Positions 1 to 7,669 of a stretch of 64,000 nt of DNA are shown in pieces. Position numbers and translations under genes: made by a program. The DNA comes from an uncultured Alphaproteobacteria bacterium (GTDB lineage: Bacteria > Pseudomonadota > Alphaproteobacteria > SP197), in NCBI GenBank assembly GCA_943787175.1, contig CALSLK010000006.1, positions 186,001-250,000 of the forward strand. The letters are read 5' to 3'. How positions within the stretch are numbered: position 1 is the first letter of the stretch; the number at the start of each line of letters is the position of its first letter. Under the pieces are notes generated by a model, which was not told the origin of the DNA, did no database searches, and was given only the letters and a program-made list of their open reading frames with translations.

Positions 1-105
1 AGCATGTCGAGGCCCTGATCCCTGCCGGCACCGGTATGGACCGGCGCTGGATGCGATCCTGCCGTCAACGACGCAACCGGTGCACTCGGCTCCGCAGCAT
101 GGCTG

Positions 106-576
106 TTATGGGGTCAGCTCCAGGCTCACATCGATGCCCACCGTATCCGAGATGGCAATCTCCAGCACAACGTTCTTGTCGAGGTCGGCGAAATCGGCGG
201 CATAGAGGTTCCGGTAGGTCACGAAGCTGGAAACCAGCAGATCGGGGTTGTCTTCCCCGTAGACCCAGATTTCGATCCTGTTCGTGACCCCGCGAACATC
301 ATCAGCCGGTTCGGCTTCGGTCACCCAGAAATTGGCGTGGTTGATATGCTCCTGGCGCTCACCGGCGGGCAGAACACGATGCTCGACGGGTGAGGCGGCA
401 ACACCGGGAATGGAGGTTTGCCATTTGATGATGAGTGCCTGGTCGCTGTTGTTGGTGAGAACAACCGGCGGATCAACAATACTGGCCCCTCGAGATGCCA
501 TGCCGCTTCCGAACGCTGCCGTGCCTGTCAGCATGACAACAAGGCAGGCAGCCAGGGTGCGAGAGATCTGGTTCAT
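106..576 (-). CDS. Small secreted protein of unknown function
   Basis: About 156 residues. The start at 576 opens a classical Sec signal peptide (MNQISR, a hydrophobic stretch ACLVVMLTGTAAF, cleavage probably after the small residues near residue 25). The rest is acidic and polar, with NNSDQALIIKWQTSIPG and a beta-strand-rich C-terminus ending in DVSLELTP. The open frame continues upstream of 576 but codes there for low-complexity Arg-rich sequence, so the signal peptide decides the start. I recognise no family. It is divergent from the DUF4189-type gene that begins at 832. An export role is inferred from the signal peptide only. Confidence 0.6.
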   Translation of the reverse strand: MNQISRTLAACLVVMLTGTAAFGSGMASRGASIVDPPVVLTNNSDQALIIKWQTSIPGVAASPVEHRVLPAGERQEHINHANFWVTEAEPADDVRGVTNRIEIWVYGEDNPDLLVSSFVTYRNLYAADFADLDKNVVLEIAISDTVGIDVSLELTP

Positions 577-781
577 GTAATGCGCGCTCCTGATTGATGC
601 GGTAGCCCCTACCGACAGCCAAGCCCCCGCTTGCCCGGAACCTATTCTATCAGATGACATTCCCAAACACGAAACGGACAGACGCCGAAACCGGTTGTTA
701 TCGGTCACGGTGGGCCCACGATAACCTGCGTTGCCAGATTGACCGTCCACCGCGCCGCAGTGATAGTTTCTCATCCTGAAG

Positions 782-809
782 ATCGTTCCCCGTGGGCATG
801 GGGAACGAT
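782..809 (+). promoter_or_regulatory. Perfect 10-bp hairpin upstream of the DUF4189-type gene
   Basis: ATCGTTCCCC at 782-791 and GGGGAACGAT at 800-809 are perfect inverted arms around the 8-base loop GTGGGCAT. It sits 22 bases before the start codon at 832 and just upstream of the ribosome-binding site GGAGG (819-824 region). It could be an operator, a 5' UTR stem or a short terminator without a T-tract. Its function is not known. Confidence 0.45.
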
Positions 810-831
810 AAGAGCCATCGGAGGAAACGCC

Positions 832-1596
832 ATGCCAGCCTTCCAAAACCGCTTTTTCATCGCCGCGTTCGTTGCTCTGGCCATCGCGGGCGGCGTGTAG
901 CACAGCACCGCGTCCGCGGACGAACTCTATGGCGCATTTGCCGTTTCGGACGACCTCGAGACGTGGGGCAGAGCCTACAACTACCCGACGCTGGCGGAGG
1001 CGGAGGCGTTGCGTGCGTGCCAGCAAAGCACTTCCAGACCCTGTGCGATCCACCACACGATCTCGCCGGGCGACAAATACCAGTGTTTCGCCATGGCGAG
1101 GGGCTATCAGGAACTCTACAATGACTCCGATGGACCGAAAGAAGCCTATTTCGGCTTCGCCCACACCTGGATCGATGCCTATGAAGCCGCCATCGAACGC
1201 TGCGATCAGGACTATCCCCGGTGCAGAGTGAAACTGGAAGCGGATGCGTCCTGCAACGGCGAATCGTCAGACCCTGAACCATCCTATGCAGCATTCTTCT
1301 ACTCGCAGGAAGAACATCGCTGGGGCTTTGCCCATGGCAGGCCGACCAAAAACCATGCTCTTTCCGACGCCTGGCTTGAATGCGGCCTGCAGTCCTGCAT
1401 TCTCGAGTACGAAATGGTGCCCCTTGATCTCAATCCCTGTTTCGGGTTCGCGGTCGATGAAGAGACGATCGTATGGGCTTGGGGTCAATCGATGGAAGCT
1501 GTTGAGACCGCCTTGCAAGACGAGTGTGCCGCCAGCGATATGAGCGCCTGTGATTCGGCCTTTTCCAGAAAGGAGTATTACTGCAACAGGATCTAG
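832..1596 (+). pseudogene. DUF4189-like secreted protein with an amber codon in its signal peptide
   Basis: The frame from ATG 832 has a good Shine-Dalgarno (GAGGAAACGCC) and reads MPAFQNRFFIAAFVALAIAG, a signal peptide, but hits TAG at 898-900. The same frame then stays open to 1596. After the stop come DELYGAFAVSDDLETWG.AYNYPTLAEAEALRACQQ, the start of a DUF4189-type repeat (aromatic-G, Tyr-Asn, A-E-A, Cys), and a second similar unit (SYAAFFYSQEEHRWGFAHG). About ten cysteines in CxxxxxxC spacing suggest a disulfide-bonded exported protein. An internal start at 1009 would lose the signal and half of the first unit. Either this is a real nonsense mutation or a sequencing error (TGG or CAG to TAG). 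Confidence 0.6.
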
Positions 1597-1870
1597 AGCC
1601 GGTTGTGTTCAAGTGACACTGACAAGATGAGGCGACGCCATTTACAGTTCATTCTGGCGGGACCAGTCGCAGATCAGATCGAAGTCTTATGGCAGCGCTG
1701 GGATTCCGTGATGGCTGCGTGAGCACCGGCGTACATTTCGTTGGTGTACCCAGAAGAGTAAGACGACGAGACACCGGCCGTTGGCCGGCATCCTGCTGAC
1801 ACAATCGGGGTCGGGATCGGTGTAGAATGCAGCATCTGCCGGATTTCCGGCCTTTTTCGGAGACACAGTC

Positions 1871-2716
1871 ATGCCCAGCACCCTTGCCGACAAAGCCACC
1901 GCGTTTCGTGCCCTGCACCGGCGCGGCGCCACGTTAGTCATGCCCAATGCCTGGGATGCCGGCTCTGCGCGCCTGCTGGAATCCCTGGGGTTTCAGGCTC
2001 TGGCGACGACCAGTGCAGGGATCAACTTTGCCCATGGCATTCCAGACGGACCCGATGCCGCGCCTTATGACCTGACCATGACGCGCCATGGCGAGATTGC
2101 CGTGGCGGTGGAGGTTCCCGTGAATGGCGATCTGGAAAACGGCTATGGCGACAGTCCCGAAGCGGTCGCTGCCTGCATCACCGACGCCATCAAACACGGC
2201 ATGGCCGGTGGCGGGATCGAGGATTACACGGGCAATCCCGACAAGCCGTATTACGACATCGAGCTGGCTGCCGAGCGCATTGTTGCAGCGCGCGAAGCAG
2301 CCGACGCCAGCGGTATCGACTTCACGCTGACGGCGCGTGCGGAGTGTTTTCTATATGGTCATGACGATCCCCTGCCCGAGGCGATCAAACGGCTGAACCG
2401 GTTCCGCGAGGCCGGTGCCGATTGTCTTTATGCGCCGGGGCCGACCGATGACGCGACGCTGAAACGCTTCGTGGCCGAGGTCGATGGCCCTATCAACGTG
2501 GTCGTGGGCCAGGGCGGCGGTGCGAGCGTGGAACGCATGGCCGAACTTGGCATCACACGCATCAGCACGGGGGGAAGCCTATTCCGTGCGGTTTATGGCA
2601 GCGTGCTGGAGTTCGGCAAGGCGATGGCCGAGGAAGGTGCATTTCCGCATCTGGACGATGTCATTTCCGACGGCAAGATGAGCGGGTTGGTAACCGGGCG
2701 CTTCCGGGACCGGTAG
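1871..2716 (+). CDS. Isocitrate lyase / PEP mutase family enzyme
   Basis: 281 residues, the usual length for the PEP mutase/isocitrate lyase superfamily of TIM-barrel enzymes that make or break C-C or P-C bonds in 2-oxo acids using Mg2+. Visible family signatures are MPNAWDAGSARLLESLGF near the N-terminus, ATTSAG (residues about 45), the metal-binding stretch VPVNGDLENGYGDSPE (about 85-100), GGGIEDYTG (about 118) and the R-A-E motif in LTARAECFLYG. The ICL-type KKCGH catalytic loop is not seen, so isocitrate lyase itself is unlikely; 2-methylisocitrate lyase-like or oxaloacetate-acting paralogs are the alternatives. It stands alone, with a repeat-rich region downstream. Confidence 0.85.
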   Translation: MPSTLADKATAFRALHRRGATLVMPNAWDAGSARLLESLGFQALATTSAGINFAHGIPDGPDAAPYDLTMTRHGEIAVAVEVPVNGDLENGYGDSPEAVAACITDAIKHGMAGGGIEDYTGNPDKPYYDIELAAERIVAAREAADASGIDFTLTARAECFLYGHDDPLPEAIKRLNRFREAGADCLYAPGPTDDATLKRFVAEVDGPINVVVGQGGGASVERMAELGITRISTGGSLFRAVYGSVLEFGKAMAEEGAFPHLDDVISDGKMSGLVTGRFRDR

Positions 2717-2784
2717 TGGAGTGCTGGGCGTTCGCTCTGCTTTGTCTTTTAGCCTCAAGCGCCGGCACTCGCTCTGATTTGTCT

Positions 2785-3084
2785 TTTAGCCTCAGTCGCC
2801 GGCGTTCACTCCGTTCACTTGGCTAACGCCGCATGCGCGGCGGGGTCGCAGTCGCTCCCCGTCGACCCAAGTGGGTCTCCCCATGAACGCACCACCCGCG
2901 CTGATTGTGAAACGTACCCTGCTCCGGTGTTGTGCAGGCATTCGGCGGCGAGAGCGAAGCGGCCGCCGACCGGTGCGACGGCACCGGCGCGCCAATTGGC
3001 GCGTAAGCCAAGCGTGCGGAGCACGCGCCTGGCGTCGGAGGGAACAAACAAAAAGCGGAGTGAACGCCGGCGACTGAGGCTAAA
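2785..3084. repeat. Structured repeat element, copy 1, with 29-bp perfect terminal inverted repeats
   Basis: The ends 2785-2813 and 3056-3084 are perfect 29-base inverted repeats (inner core GCCGGCGTTCACTCCG at the left). Inside are compact hairpins: GCGCCAATTGGCGC, GGTGCGACGGCACC, GGCGGC...GCCGCC and GCGTGCGGAGCACGC. A related element lies inverted at 40205-40563 with stems kept and loops changed. The terminal unit TTTGTCTTTTAGCCTCA occurs once more just outside the left end (about 2740-2757). It fills the gap between convergent genes, has no transposase, and no plausible ORF. It could be a MITE-like element or a structured RNA. Confidence 0.7.
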
Positions 3085-3105
3085 CAAAAACCCCAAATAC
3101 ACATC

Positions 3106-3131
3106 GAGCCCATGACGGGGGTCATGAGCTC
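3106..3131. other. Hairpin near the centre of the 2717-3470 non-coding stretch
   Basis: CATGAC (3111-3116), loop GGGG, and GTCATG (3121-3126) form a perfect hairpin, extended by GAGC/GCTC outside one mismatch on each side. There is no T-tract after it on either strand, so a Rho-independent terminator is not certain. The rest of the 754-base gap between the PEP-mutase-family gene and the Spy-like gene is taken by the repeat before it and the hairpin array after it. Confidence 0.45.
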
Positions 3132-3159
3132 GGTGCGCATTTTAAGGAGGGTGCCCCGC

Positions 3160-3446
3160 CCACCTCCGGTCACCAGGGGCTGAAAAAGGACCGGAGGCAG
3201 GTGGAACCATACGCAGAATCCAATTGGGGGGATCCCGCGCATTCCAGACGGTACCGACCCACTCCCGACGACCAGGGGCTGAAAAAGCGCCAGATGCGGG
3301 CCGGTACCGAACTTGTTGGGTGCATGACACCCGAATTTCGTTTCAGACTTGGGATGGTGGTCATCCCGCCCGGCGTCTGAAGACCGGTTAAAAAAATTGC
3401 TTCACCCGCCCCCGACTACCAGGGGCTGAAAAGAGCCGGGAGCGGG
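3160..3446 (-). repeat. Three spaced hairpins sharing the loop ACCAGGGGCTGAAAA
   Basis: The string ACCAGGGGCTGAAAAAG occurs at 3172-3188 and 3271-3287, and ACCAGGGGCTGAAAAGAG at 3418-3435. Each is embedded in a stem whose sequence differs but pairs: CCACCTCCGGT with ACCGGAGGcaGGTGG (3160-3204); GGTACCGaCC with GGgCCGGTACC (3250-3308); CCCGCcCCCGaCT with AGcCGGGaGCGGG (3405-3446). The shared part is therefore the loop, presented on three unrelated stems. The array lies in the 3' region of the Spy-like gene if transcribed from the minus strand, where the loop reads CTTTTTCAGCCCCTGGT. Confidence 0.65.
3390..3446 (-). terminator. Possible intrinsic terminator of the Spy-like gene
   Basis: Read on the minus strand, the hairpin at 3446-3405 begins about 25 bases after the stop codon of the Spy-like gene and is followed, eight bases later, by a run of seven T (3396-3390). 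The GC-rich stem and T-run fit a Rho-independent terminator, though the gap is longer than usual. The same hairpin is the third member of the loop-sharing array, so it may have another or additional role. Confidence 0.45.
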
Positions 3447-3470
3447 CAAAGCGATGCATGGGACTTGGGG

Positions 3471-3923
3471 TTACCCACGCATGTGGCGGAAGTTCTTCAT
3501 CATCTCGTCCAGCGTTGCGCGCTGTTCGTTGTCGAGAACCTCGTAGAGATCACCAACCGCGCCCTTGAGTTCACTCACGGTCGCAAGGCCGGTTTCCATG
3601 TGCTGTTCGGCACGGTCGAGCGCCTCGATGACATTCTCGGGCTGGCCCATCTCGGCCAGCGCACCGCACATGGCTGCATGTTGTTCGGCAGCGTCTTCGA
3701 GCACACCGACCGTATTGGTCCAGGCCGGCATCTGCGCATCGGTGAGGTCGAGCTGGTCTTCGACATAGACGGTCATCATTTCCATCTTCATGGCCCGGTC
3801 GCCGTCACAATGGCGCTCGAACATGCCGCCTTCACGACCCTCACCGCTGTTGGCCGCCAGGGCCGCGCCGGTCAGACCGACTGCAACAACACCGGCCAGG
3901 TAAACTGCGTTGGTACGTTTCAT
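3471..3923 (-). CDS. Spy/CpxP-like periplasmic protein (LTxxQ-type)
   Basis: 150 residues from the ATG at 3923, chosen because AGAGAGG lies nine bases upstream and because it begins a signal peptide (MKRTNAVYLAGVVAVGLTGAALAA). The mature part is helical and acidic, with two degenerate LTxxQ motifs: LDLTDAQMPAW and LDNEQRATLDEMM. CpxP and Spy family proteins are small periplasmic chaperone/sensor proteins; CpxP restrains the Cpx kinase. The gene is divergent from an OmpR-family regulator/kinase pair, with two Cpx-like boxes between them, which is the E. coli cpxP-cpxRA layout. The assignment rests on motif, size, signal peptide and context; sequence identity to CpxP is probably low. Confidence 0.75.
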   Translation of the reverse strand: MKRTNAVYLAGVVAVGLTGAALAANSGEGREGGMFERHCDGDRAMKMEMMTVYVEDQLDLTDAQMPAWTNTVGVLEDAAEQHAAMCGALAEMGQPENVIEALDRAEQHMETGLATVSELKGAVGDLYEVLDNEQRATLDEMMKNFRHMRG

Positions 3924-4050
3924 GGTCTTCATCCTCTCTGTTTGGTCCCACATGCAGGCCGGGTTGTTGTTGAGCGCTTCACCCGCTCTCTGCATGCATC
4001 CAACATGGAGGTCGTCTGTGTCTCGTGCGTTGCGCAAAAGGTGTCATTGG

Positions 4051-4104
4051 GTAACGTTGTGTAACGAAAACAGGGGTTTGGACGTCTCTGTTACACAGCG
4101 TTAC
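4051..4104. promoter_or_regulatory. Two inverted GTAAC-N5-GTAAC boxes (Cpx-like operator)
   Basis: GTAACGTTGTGTAAC lies at 4051-4065 on the plus strand, and GTTACACAGCGTTAC at 4090-4104 is GTAACGCTGTGTAAC on the minus strand. Each box is a direct repeat of GTAAC with a 10-base period, and the two boxes face each other in the 225-base gap between the Spy-like gene and the response-regulator gene. The E. coli CpxR box is GTAAA-N5-GTAAA. The likely reader is the adjacent OmpR-family regulator, acting in both directions. Confidence 0.75.
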
Positions 4105-4148
4105 AAACTTCCCCTGCACCGGGGCCCTGAAACCGCTATCTGGAGGGC

Positions 4149-4862
4149 ATGAACACCGTGCCGACCATCCTTGTCGTCGATGACGACCCCGAGATTCGCG
4201 AACTGCTGGCCCGCTTCCTGGAGAAGCACAGTCTTGTGTGCATCACCGCACCTGATGGCGAGCGCGCGCTGCGCGAAGTGCGCGACCGCGATATTGATCT
4301 GGTCGTGCTGGACCTGATGCTGCCGGGCGATGACGGCTTTGAGATCTGCCGCAAGCTGCGCCAGATATCGACCGTGCCGGTCATCATGCTCACCGCGCTG
4401 GCCGAAGACACCGACCGCATCGTGGGTCTGGAGCTGGGGGCAGACGATTACGTCACCAAGCCATTCAATCCGCGCGAGCTTCTGGCGCGCATCCGCGCGG
4501 TGTTGCGCCGGGCGTCGGGGCAGCCGGCTGAGGACGGCCAGGATGTCAGCTATGCCTTTGGCGGCTGGAAGCTCGATACCGCCCGGCGCGAACTGTTCGA
4601 TGCCGAAGGCACGCTGATCACCCTGACGGCGGGCGAATACGATCTGCTGATCGCATTTCTCGAACATCCCCGACGGGTGCTCGATCGCGACCAGTTGCTG
4701 ACCTATACCAAGGGGCGCATGGCTCAGCCGTTCGACCGCAGCGTCGATGTCCAGCTTTCGCGCCTGCGCCGCAAGATCGAGGTTGACCCCAAGGCGCCCG
4801 AGATCATCAAGACGGTGCGCGGCGGGGGTTATCAGTTCACCCCGGATGTGACGCGCTCATGA
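4149..4862 (+). CDS. OmpR/CpxR-type response regulator
   Basis: 237 residues. The receiver domain (about 5-120) has the acidic pocket DDD at 11-13, phospho-acceptor Asp55 in VVLDLMLPGDDG, Thr82 and Lys104 (VTKPF). The C-terminal winged-helix DNA-binding domain (about 135-230) ends with the usual RSVDVQLSRLRRKIE and IKTVRGGGYQF. It is followed after 13 bases by its histidine kinase and then an ArsR-type regulator, so all three are probably one operon. Two GTAAC direct repeats lie upstream (4051-4104), suggesting autoregulation and control of the divergent Spy-like gene. By sequence it is closer in feel to OmpR than to CpxR; the Cpx role is inferred from context. Confidence 0.92.
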   Translation: MNTVPTILVVDDDPEIRELLARFLEKHSLVCITAPDGERALREVRDRDIDLVVLDLMLPGDDGFEICRKLRQISTVPVIMLTALAEDTDRIVGLELGADDYVTKPFNPRELLARIRAVLRRASGQPAEDGQDVSYAFGGWKLDTARRELFDAEGTLITLTAGEYDLLIAFLEHPRRVLDRDQLLTYTKGRMAQPFDRSVDVQLSRLRRKIEVDPKAPEIIKTVRGGGYQFTPDVTRS

Positions 4863-4875
4863 CCGCGGCATCATC

Positions 4876-6255
4876 ATGATCAGACGTCACGGCTGGGGCA
4901 CAACGGCCGCCTTCATGCTGCTCATCGTCTCGGTGCTGGCTTTTGTGATCGGCTGCGGCATTCTCATCGCCAGCCATGACCGCGAACTTGCGGCACAACA
5001 CAGCTTTGCCCGCGCCGTGGTCGAACGCACGACCAGCATGGCCGAAGCGCTGGCCGAACTGGACCCCGGTGAGCGCGACGAGGCGCTGGAGAACTATCAC
5101 GAGCGTGACTTTCGCGTCTGGCTTGCGACCGAACGGCCCCTGCCGCCTGTCGAATCATGGCGACATGGTGAGGAGATCGAGGACGAGGCACGCAATGCTG
5201 CACCCGAAACCATGCTGGACGACCTGTTGATTCATGCCCTGGCCGGCGTACCGGGAAAGTTTGATCCCGATGCCAGCCCAGCGCCGGTCGAGAAGGGCCA
5301 TTGGCGGCCGGGTTTCTATACCCTGATGGTCGGCATGCCGGTTGATGACGGCGGCTGGGTCGTTGCCGTTGCGCCTGCCCGCCCCACTGCGACACGGCCC
5401 GGTATTACCGCCATGGTGCGCCTGGGATTTGTCGTCCTTCTCGTGACGCTTGTGGCGCTGATTGTCGCCTACCGCCTGACCCGGCCGCTCCGTGACCTGG
5501 CTGTGGCGGCCGACCGCTTAAGCATGGACATTGATGCCCCGCCGCTGCCCGAGAAAGGCTCGCACGAAGTGCGCCGGGCGGTGATAGCGTTCAATGCCAT
5601 GCAGGCCCAGTTGCGCCGGGTGATCGATGACCGCAGCCTGATGCTGGCCGCACTTTCCCACGACCTGCGCACCATCATCACGCGCCTGCGTTTGCGTGCC
5701 GAGGACATCGACGATGATACCCAGCGCGAAAAAGCGTTTTCCGACATGGCCGATATGGAGGTCATGCTGAAGGAGGCGCTTGATGCCGCACGGGGCGAGG
5801 CCGCGCGTGAAGAGCGCCAGAAGGTTGATCTTTCCGCGCTGCTGCAAAGTCAGGTCGATGATCTTACCGATGCCGGTGAGACGGCAACGCTCCACGGGCC
5901 CGAAAAGCTGAACATCACCTGTCGCCCGGTCGCACTGCGCCGCGCGCTGGCTAACCTGATCCAGAACGCCGTGCGTTACGGCGGCTCGGCCGAGGTGAGC
6001 CTTGGCCAGGCCGACGGTATGGTCACCATCGATGTCGCCGACCGTGGCCCCGGCATTCCCGCGGATCAGCGTGAAGCCATGTTCCGTCCCTTCATGCGTG
6101 GCGAACCCTCCCGCAACCGATCGACCGGCGGCACCGGCCTGGGTCTTGCCGTGGCCCGCAGCATCCTGCGCGCCCATGGCGGCGAAATCGCCCTGCTGGA
6201 ACGCGAAGGCGGTGGGCTGCTCGCGCGCGCCACGCTTCCGGTCGCGGCTGTCTGA
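4876..6255 (+). CDS. Membrane sensor histidine kinase (EnvZ/CpxA-like)
   Basis: 459 residues. Two membrane helices (about 12-33 and 179-200) bracket a periplasmic sensor domain of about 145 residues, followed by HAMP (201-250) and the dimerisation/phosphorylation helix with His262 in LAALSHDLRTIITRLRLR. The catalytic domain shows the N box NLIQNAVRYG, G1 DRGPGIP and G2 GGTGLGLAVA. Partner of the regulator just upstream. The ATG at 4858 in the overlap region runs into a stop, so 4876 is the start. Divergent Spy/CpxP-like gene and boxes suggest it senses envelope or periplasmic protein stress or metal; the actual signal cannot be read from sequence. Confidence 0.92.
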   Translation: MIRRHGWGTTAAFMLLIVSVLAFVIGCGILIASHDRELAAQHSFARAVVERTTSMAEALAELDPGERDEALENYHERDFRVWLATERPLPPVESWRHGEEIEDEARNAAPETMLDDLLIHALAGVPGKFDPDASPAPVEKGHWRPGFYTLMVGMPVDDGGWVVAVAPARPTATRPGITAMVRLGFVVLLVTLVALIVAYRLTRPLRDLAVAADRLSMDIDAPPLPEKGSHEVRRAVIAFNAMQAQLRRVIDDRSLMLAALSHDLRTIITRLRLRAEDIDDDTQREKAFSDMADMEVMLKEALDAARGEAAREERQKVDLSALLQSQVDDLTDAGETATLHGPEKLNITCRPVALRRALANLIQNAVRYGGSAEVSLGQADGMVTIDVADRGPGIPADQREAMFRPFMRGEPSRNRSTGGTGLGLAVARSILRAHGGEIALLEREGGGLLARATLPVAAV

Positions 6256-6274
6256 ACCGGAGCGGGTTCAAGTC

Positions 6275-6910
6275 ATGGCGCGACCCGATCTGGAAGCCGT
6301 ACAGAAGCTGTTGGAGCATCCCCTGCGTCTTGCGATCCTTGCGGGACTTTCCGACCGGGCCATGGTGACGACCCGCGAGTTGGCCACAAGAATCGGCACC
6401 GGCCCCCAGGCCCTGCGTCATCACCTGACCCGCCTGCGCGATGCCCAGGTCATCATCACCGAAGTGCATGATGGCAAACACCGCCATCGTCTGGCCGATG
6501 CCGCCATCGCCAAGGCACTGAAGCCGCTTCGCGTCGAAGCGAAACCGGGCAAAATGGCGGGGACTATGTGCGGTCAGCATCTGGGCGGAGAACTCGGCGA
6601 TGCCATGACCCGGGCCATGCTGGCGCGCGGACATCTCGAAACCACAAGCACATCGCATGTTCTCACCGAACGCGGTCAGCGTCTGCTCGCCACCATCGGC
6701 CTCGACCTTGAAACCGCATCGCGCAGCACGTCCAGGATCTGCCGGTCGGGGGGTTCAGAGCACGGCCATCTGGGCGGCAAACCGGGCAAGGCATTGCTGC
6801 GTCACCTGATAGGGCTCGGCTGGATCACCCTGGAAGACGACCGTCAGGCCGTCACGCTCACGGCCAGGGGTCGCACGGCACTGGGCAATCTCCTGGGTAT
6901 CCGCGTCTGA
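6275..6910 (+). CDS. ArsR-family winged-helix regulator with C-terminal extension
   Basis: 211 residues from ATG 6275, which lies 20 bases after the kinase and has AGCGGG upstream; the longer upstream frame only overlaps the kinase gene. The N-terminal helix-turn-helix reads LLEHPLRLAILAGLSD ... TRELATRIGTGPQALRHHLTRLRDAQVI. The C-terminal half carries MCGQHLGGELGDAM and a related ICRSGGSEHGHLGGKPGKALL, a two-part cysteine/histidine pattern seen in a group of ArsR-like proteins (Cys-x-x-His-L-x-G-x-L-G). These residues may bind a metal or haem, which is inference. Probably third gene of the two-component operon. Confidence 0.75.
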   Translation: MARPDLEAVQKLLEHPLRLAILAGLSDRAMVTTRELATRIGTGPQALRHHLTRLRDAQVIITEVHDGKHRHRLADAAIAKALKPLRVEAKPGKMAGTMCGQHLGGELGDAMTRAMLARGHLETTSTSHVLTERGQRLLATIGLDLETASRSTSRICRSGGSEHGHLGGKPGKALLRHLIGLGWITLEDDRQAVTLTARGRTALGNLLGIRV

Positions 6911-6954
6911 TCGAACCGCCCCATCGCGTGGGGAGATAACGACATTGGAAGGTG

Positions 6955-7629
6955 TCAGGCCGTGGGGGCCTTGGCGATGCCCACCATGGCGGGACGCAGA
7001 AGGCGACCGTGAATGGTGTAGCCACTGCGCAGAACCTGCATGACGGTGCCGGGCTCGAAATCGGTTGTCTCGGTTTCGAACATGGCCTGATGCAGGTTGG
7101 GGTCGAACTTTGCACCGGCGGTTTCGATCTTCATGATGCCGTGGCGTTCAAGCACGCCGCCAAGTTCTTTCATGGTGAGGTCAACGCCTTCGATCAGGCC
7201 CTTCGAGGCTTCGTTGGCGCGCACCTCGTCAGTCACGGCTTCCAGCGCGCGGGCCAGATTATCGGCGACCGCCAGCATGTCTTCGGCGAACTTTGAGGTT
7301 GCGAACTTGGAGGCGTCCTCGCGGTCCTTCTGGGCGCGCTTGCGCACGTTTTCCATTTCCGCTGCGGTACGCAACAGGCGGTCGGTCAGGTCCGAGACCT
7401 GTGATTCCAGCTCGGCCTCGCGGTCGTGTTCGACCTCTTCGCTCTCGCCATCTTCCAGATCGTCCAGCGCGGCAGCAATGTCGGCAGCCGCATCCACGGC
7501 GGCATCATCAGCCGCGGGGTCATCGTTGCCACCGACTTCCAGAATGGCCTCATCGACTGCCGGGCCGGCATCGTCGTTGGCCGCTGCAGGCGTTTCCTGG
7601 TCGGCTTGCTTCTTTGTTTCGTCGTTCAT
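6955..7629 (-). CDS. grpE: Nucleotide exchange factor GrpE
   Basis: 224 residues. GrpE releases ADP from DnaK in the cytosolic Hsp70 cycle. The N-terminus (1-75) is disordered and strongly acidic (repeated D/E/A), then comes a long coiled coil (LESQVSDLTDRLLRTAAEMENVRKRAQKD) and the C-terminal beta domain with FDPNLHQAMFE and GYTIHGRLLRPAMVGIAK. It is 40 bases downstream of hrcA on the same strand, the usual alphaproteobacterial arrangement. The acidic tail is longer than in E. coli GrpE. Confidence 0.97.
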   Translation of the reverse strand: MNDETKKQADQETPAAANDDAGPAVDEAILEVGGNDDPAADDAAVDAAADIAAALDDLEDGESEEVEHDREAELESQVSDLTDRLLRTAAEMENVRKRAQKDREDASKFATSKFAEDMLAVADNLARALEAVTDEVRANEASKGLIEGVDLTMKELGGVLERHGIMKIETAGAKFDPNLHQAMFETETTDFEPGTVMQVLRSGYTIHGRLLRPAMVGIAKAPTA

Positions 7630-7669
7630 GACTTCCTCAACTAAACGTCTTCTTGTCTGGTGGTCCAGG

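Noticed and set aside
1597-1870. Antisense small ORFs (1649-1918, 1687-1947) before the PEP-mutase-family gene
   Set aside because: No start signal or conserved motif; they run across the true gene start.
3142-3364. Small minus-strand frames with repeated FFSPW or FSAPG peptides
   Set aside because: The peptide repeats come from translating the conserved hairpin loop; different frames and no ribosome-binding sites, so non-coding structure is the better explanation.
2717-3470. CRISPR-like array
   Set aside because: The three repeats are irregularly spaced (99 and 147 bases), too few, and part of hairpins; no cas genes nearby.
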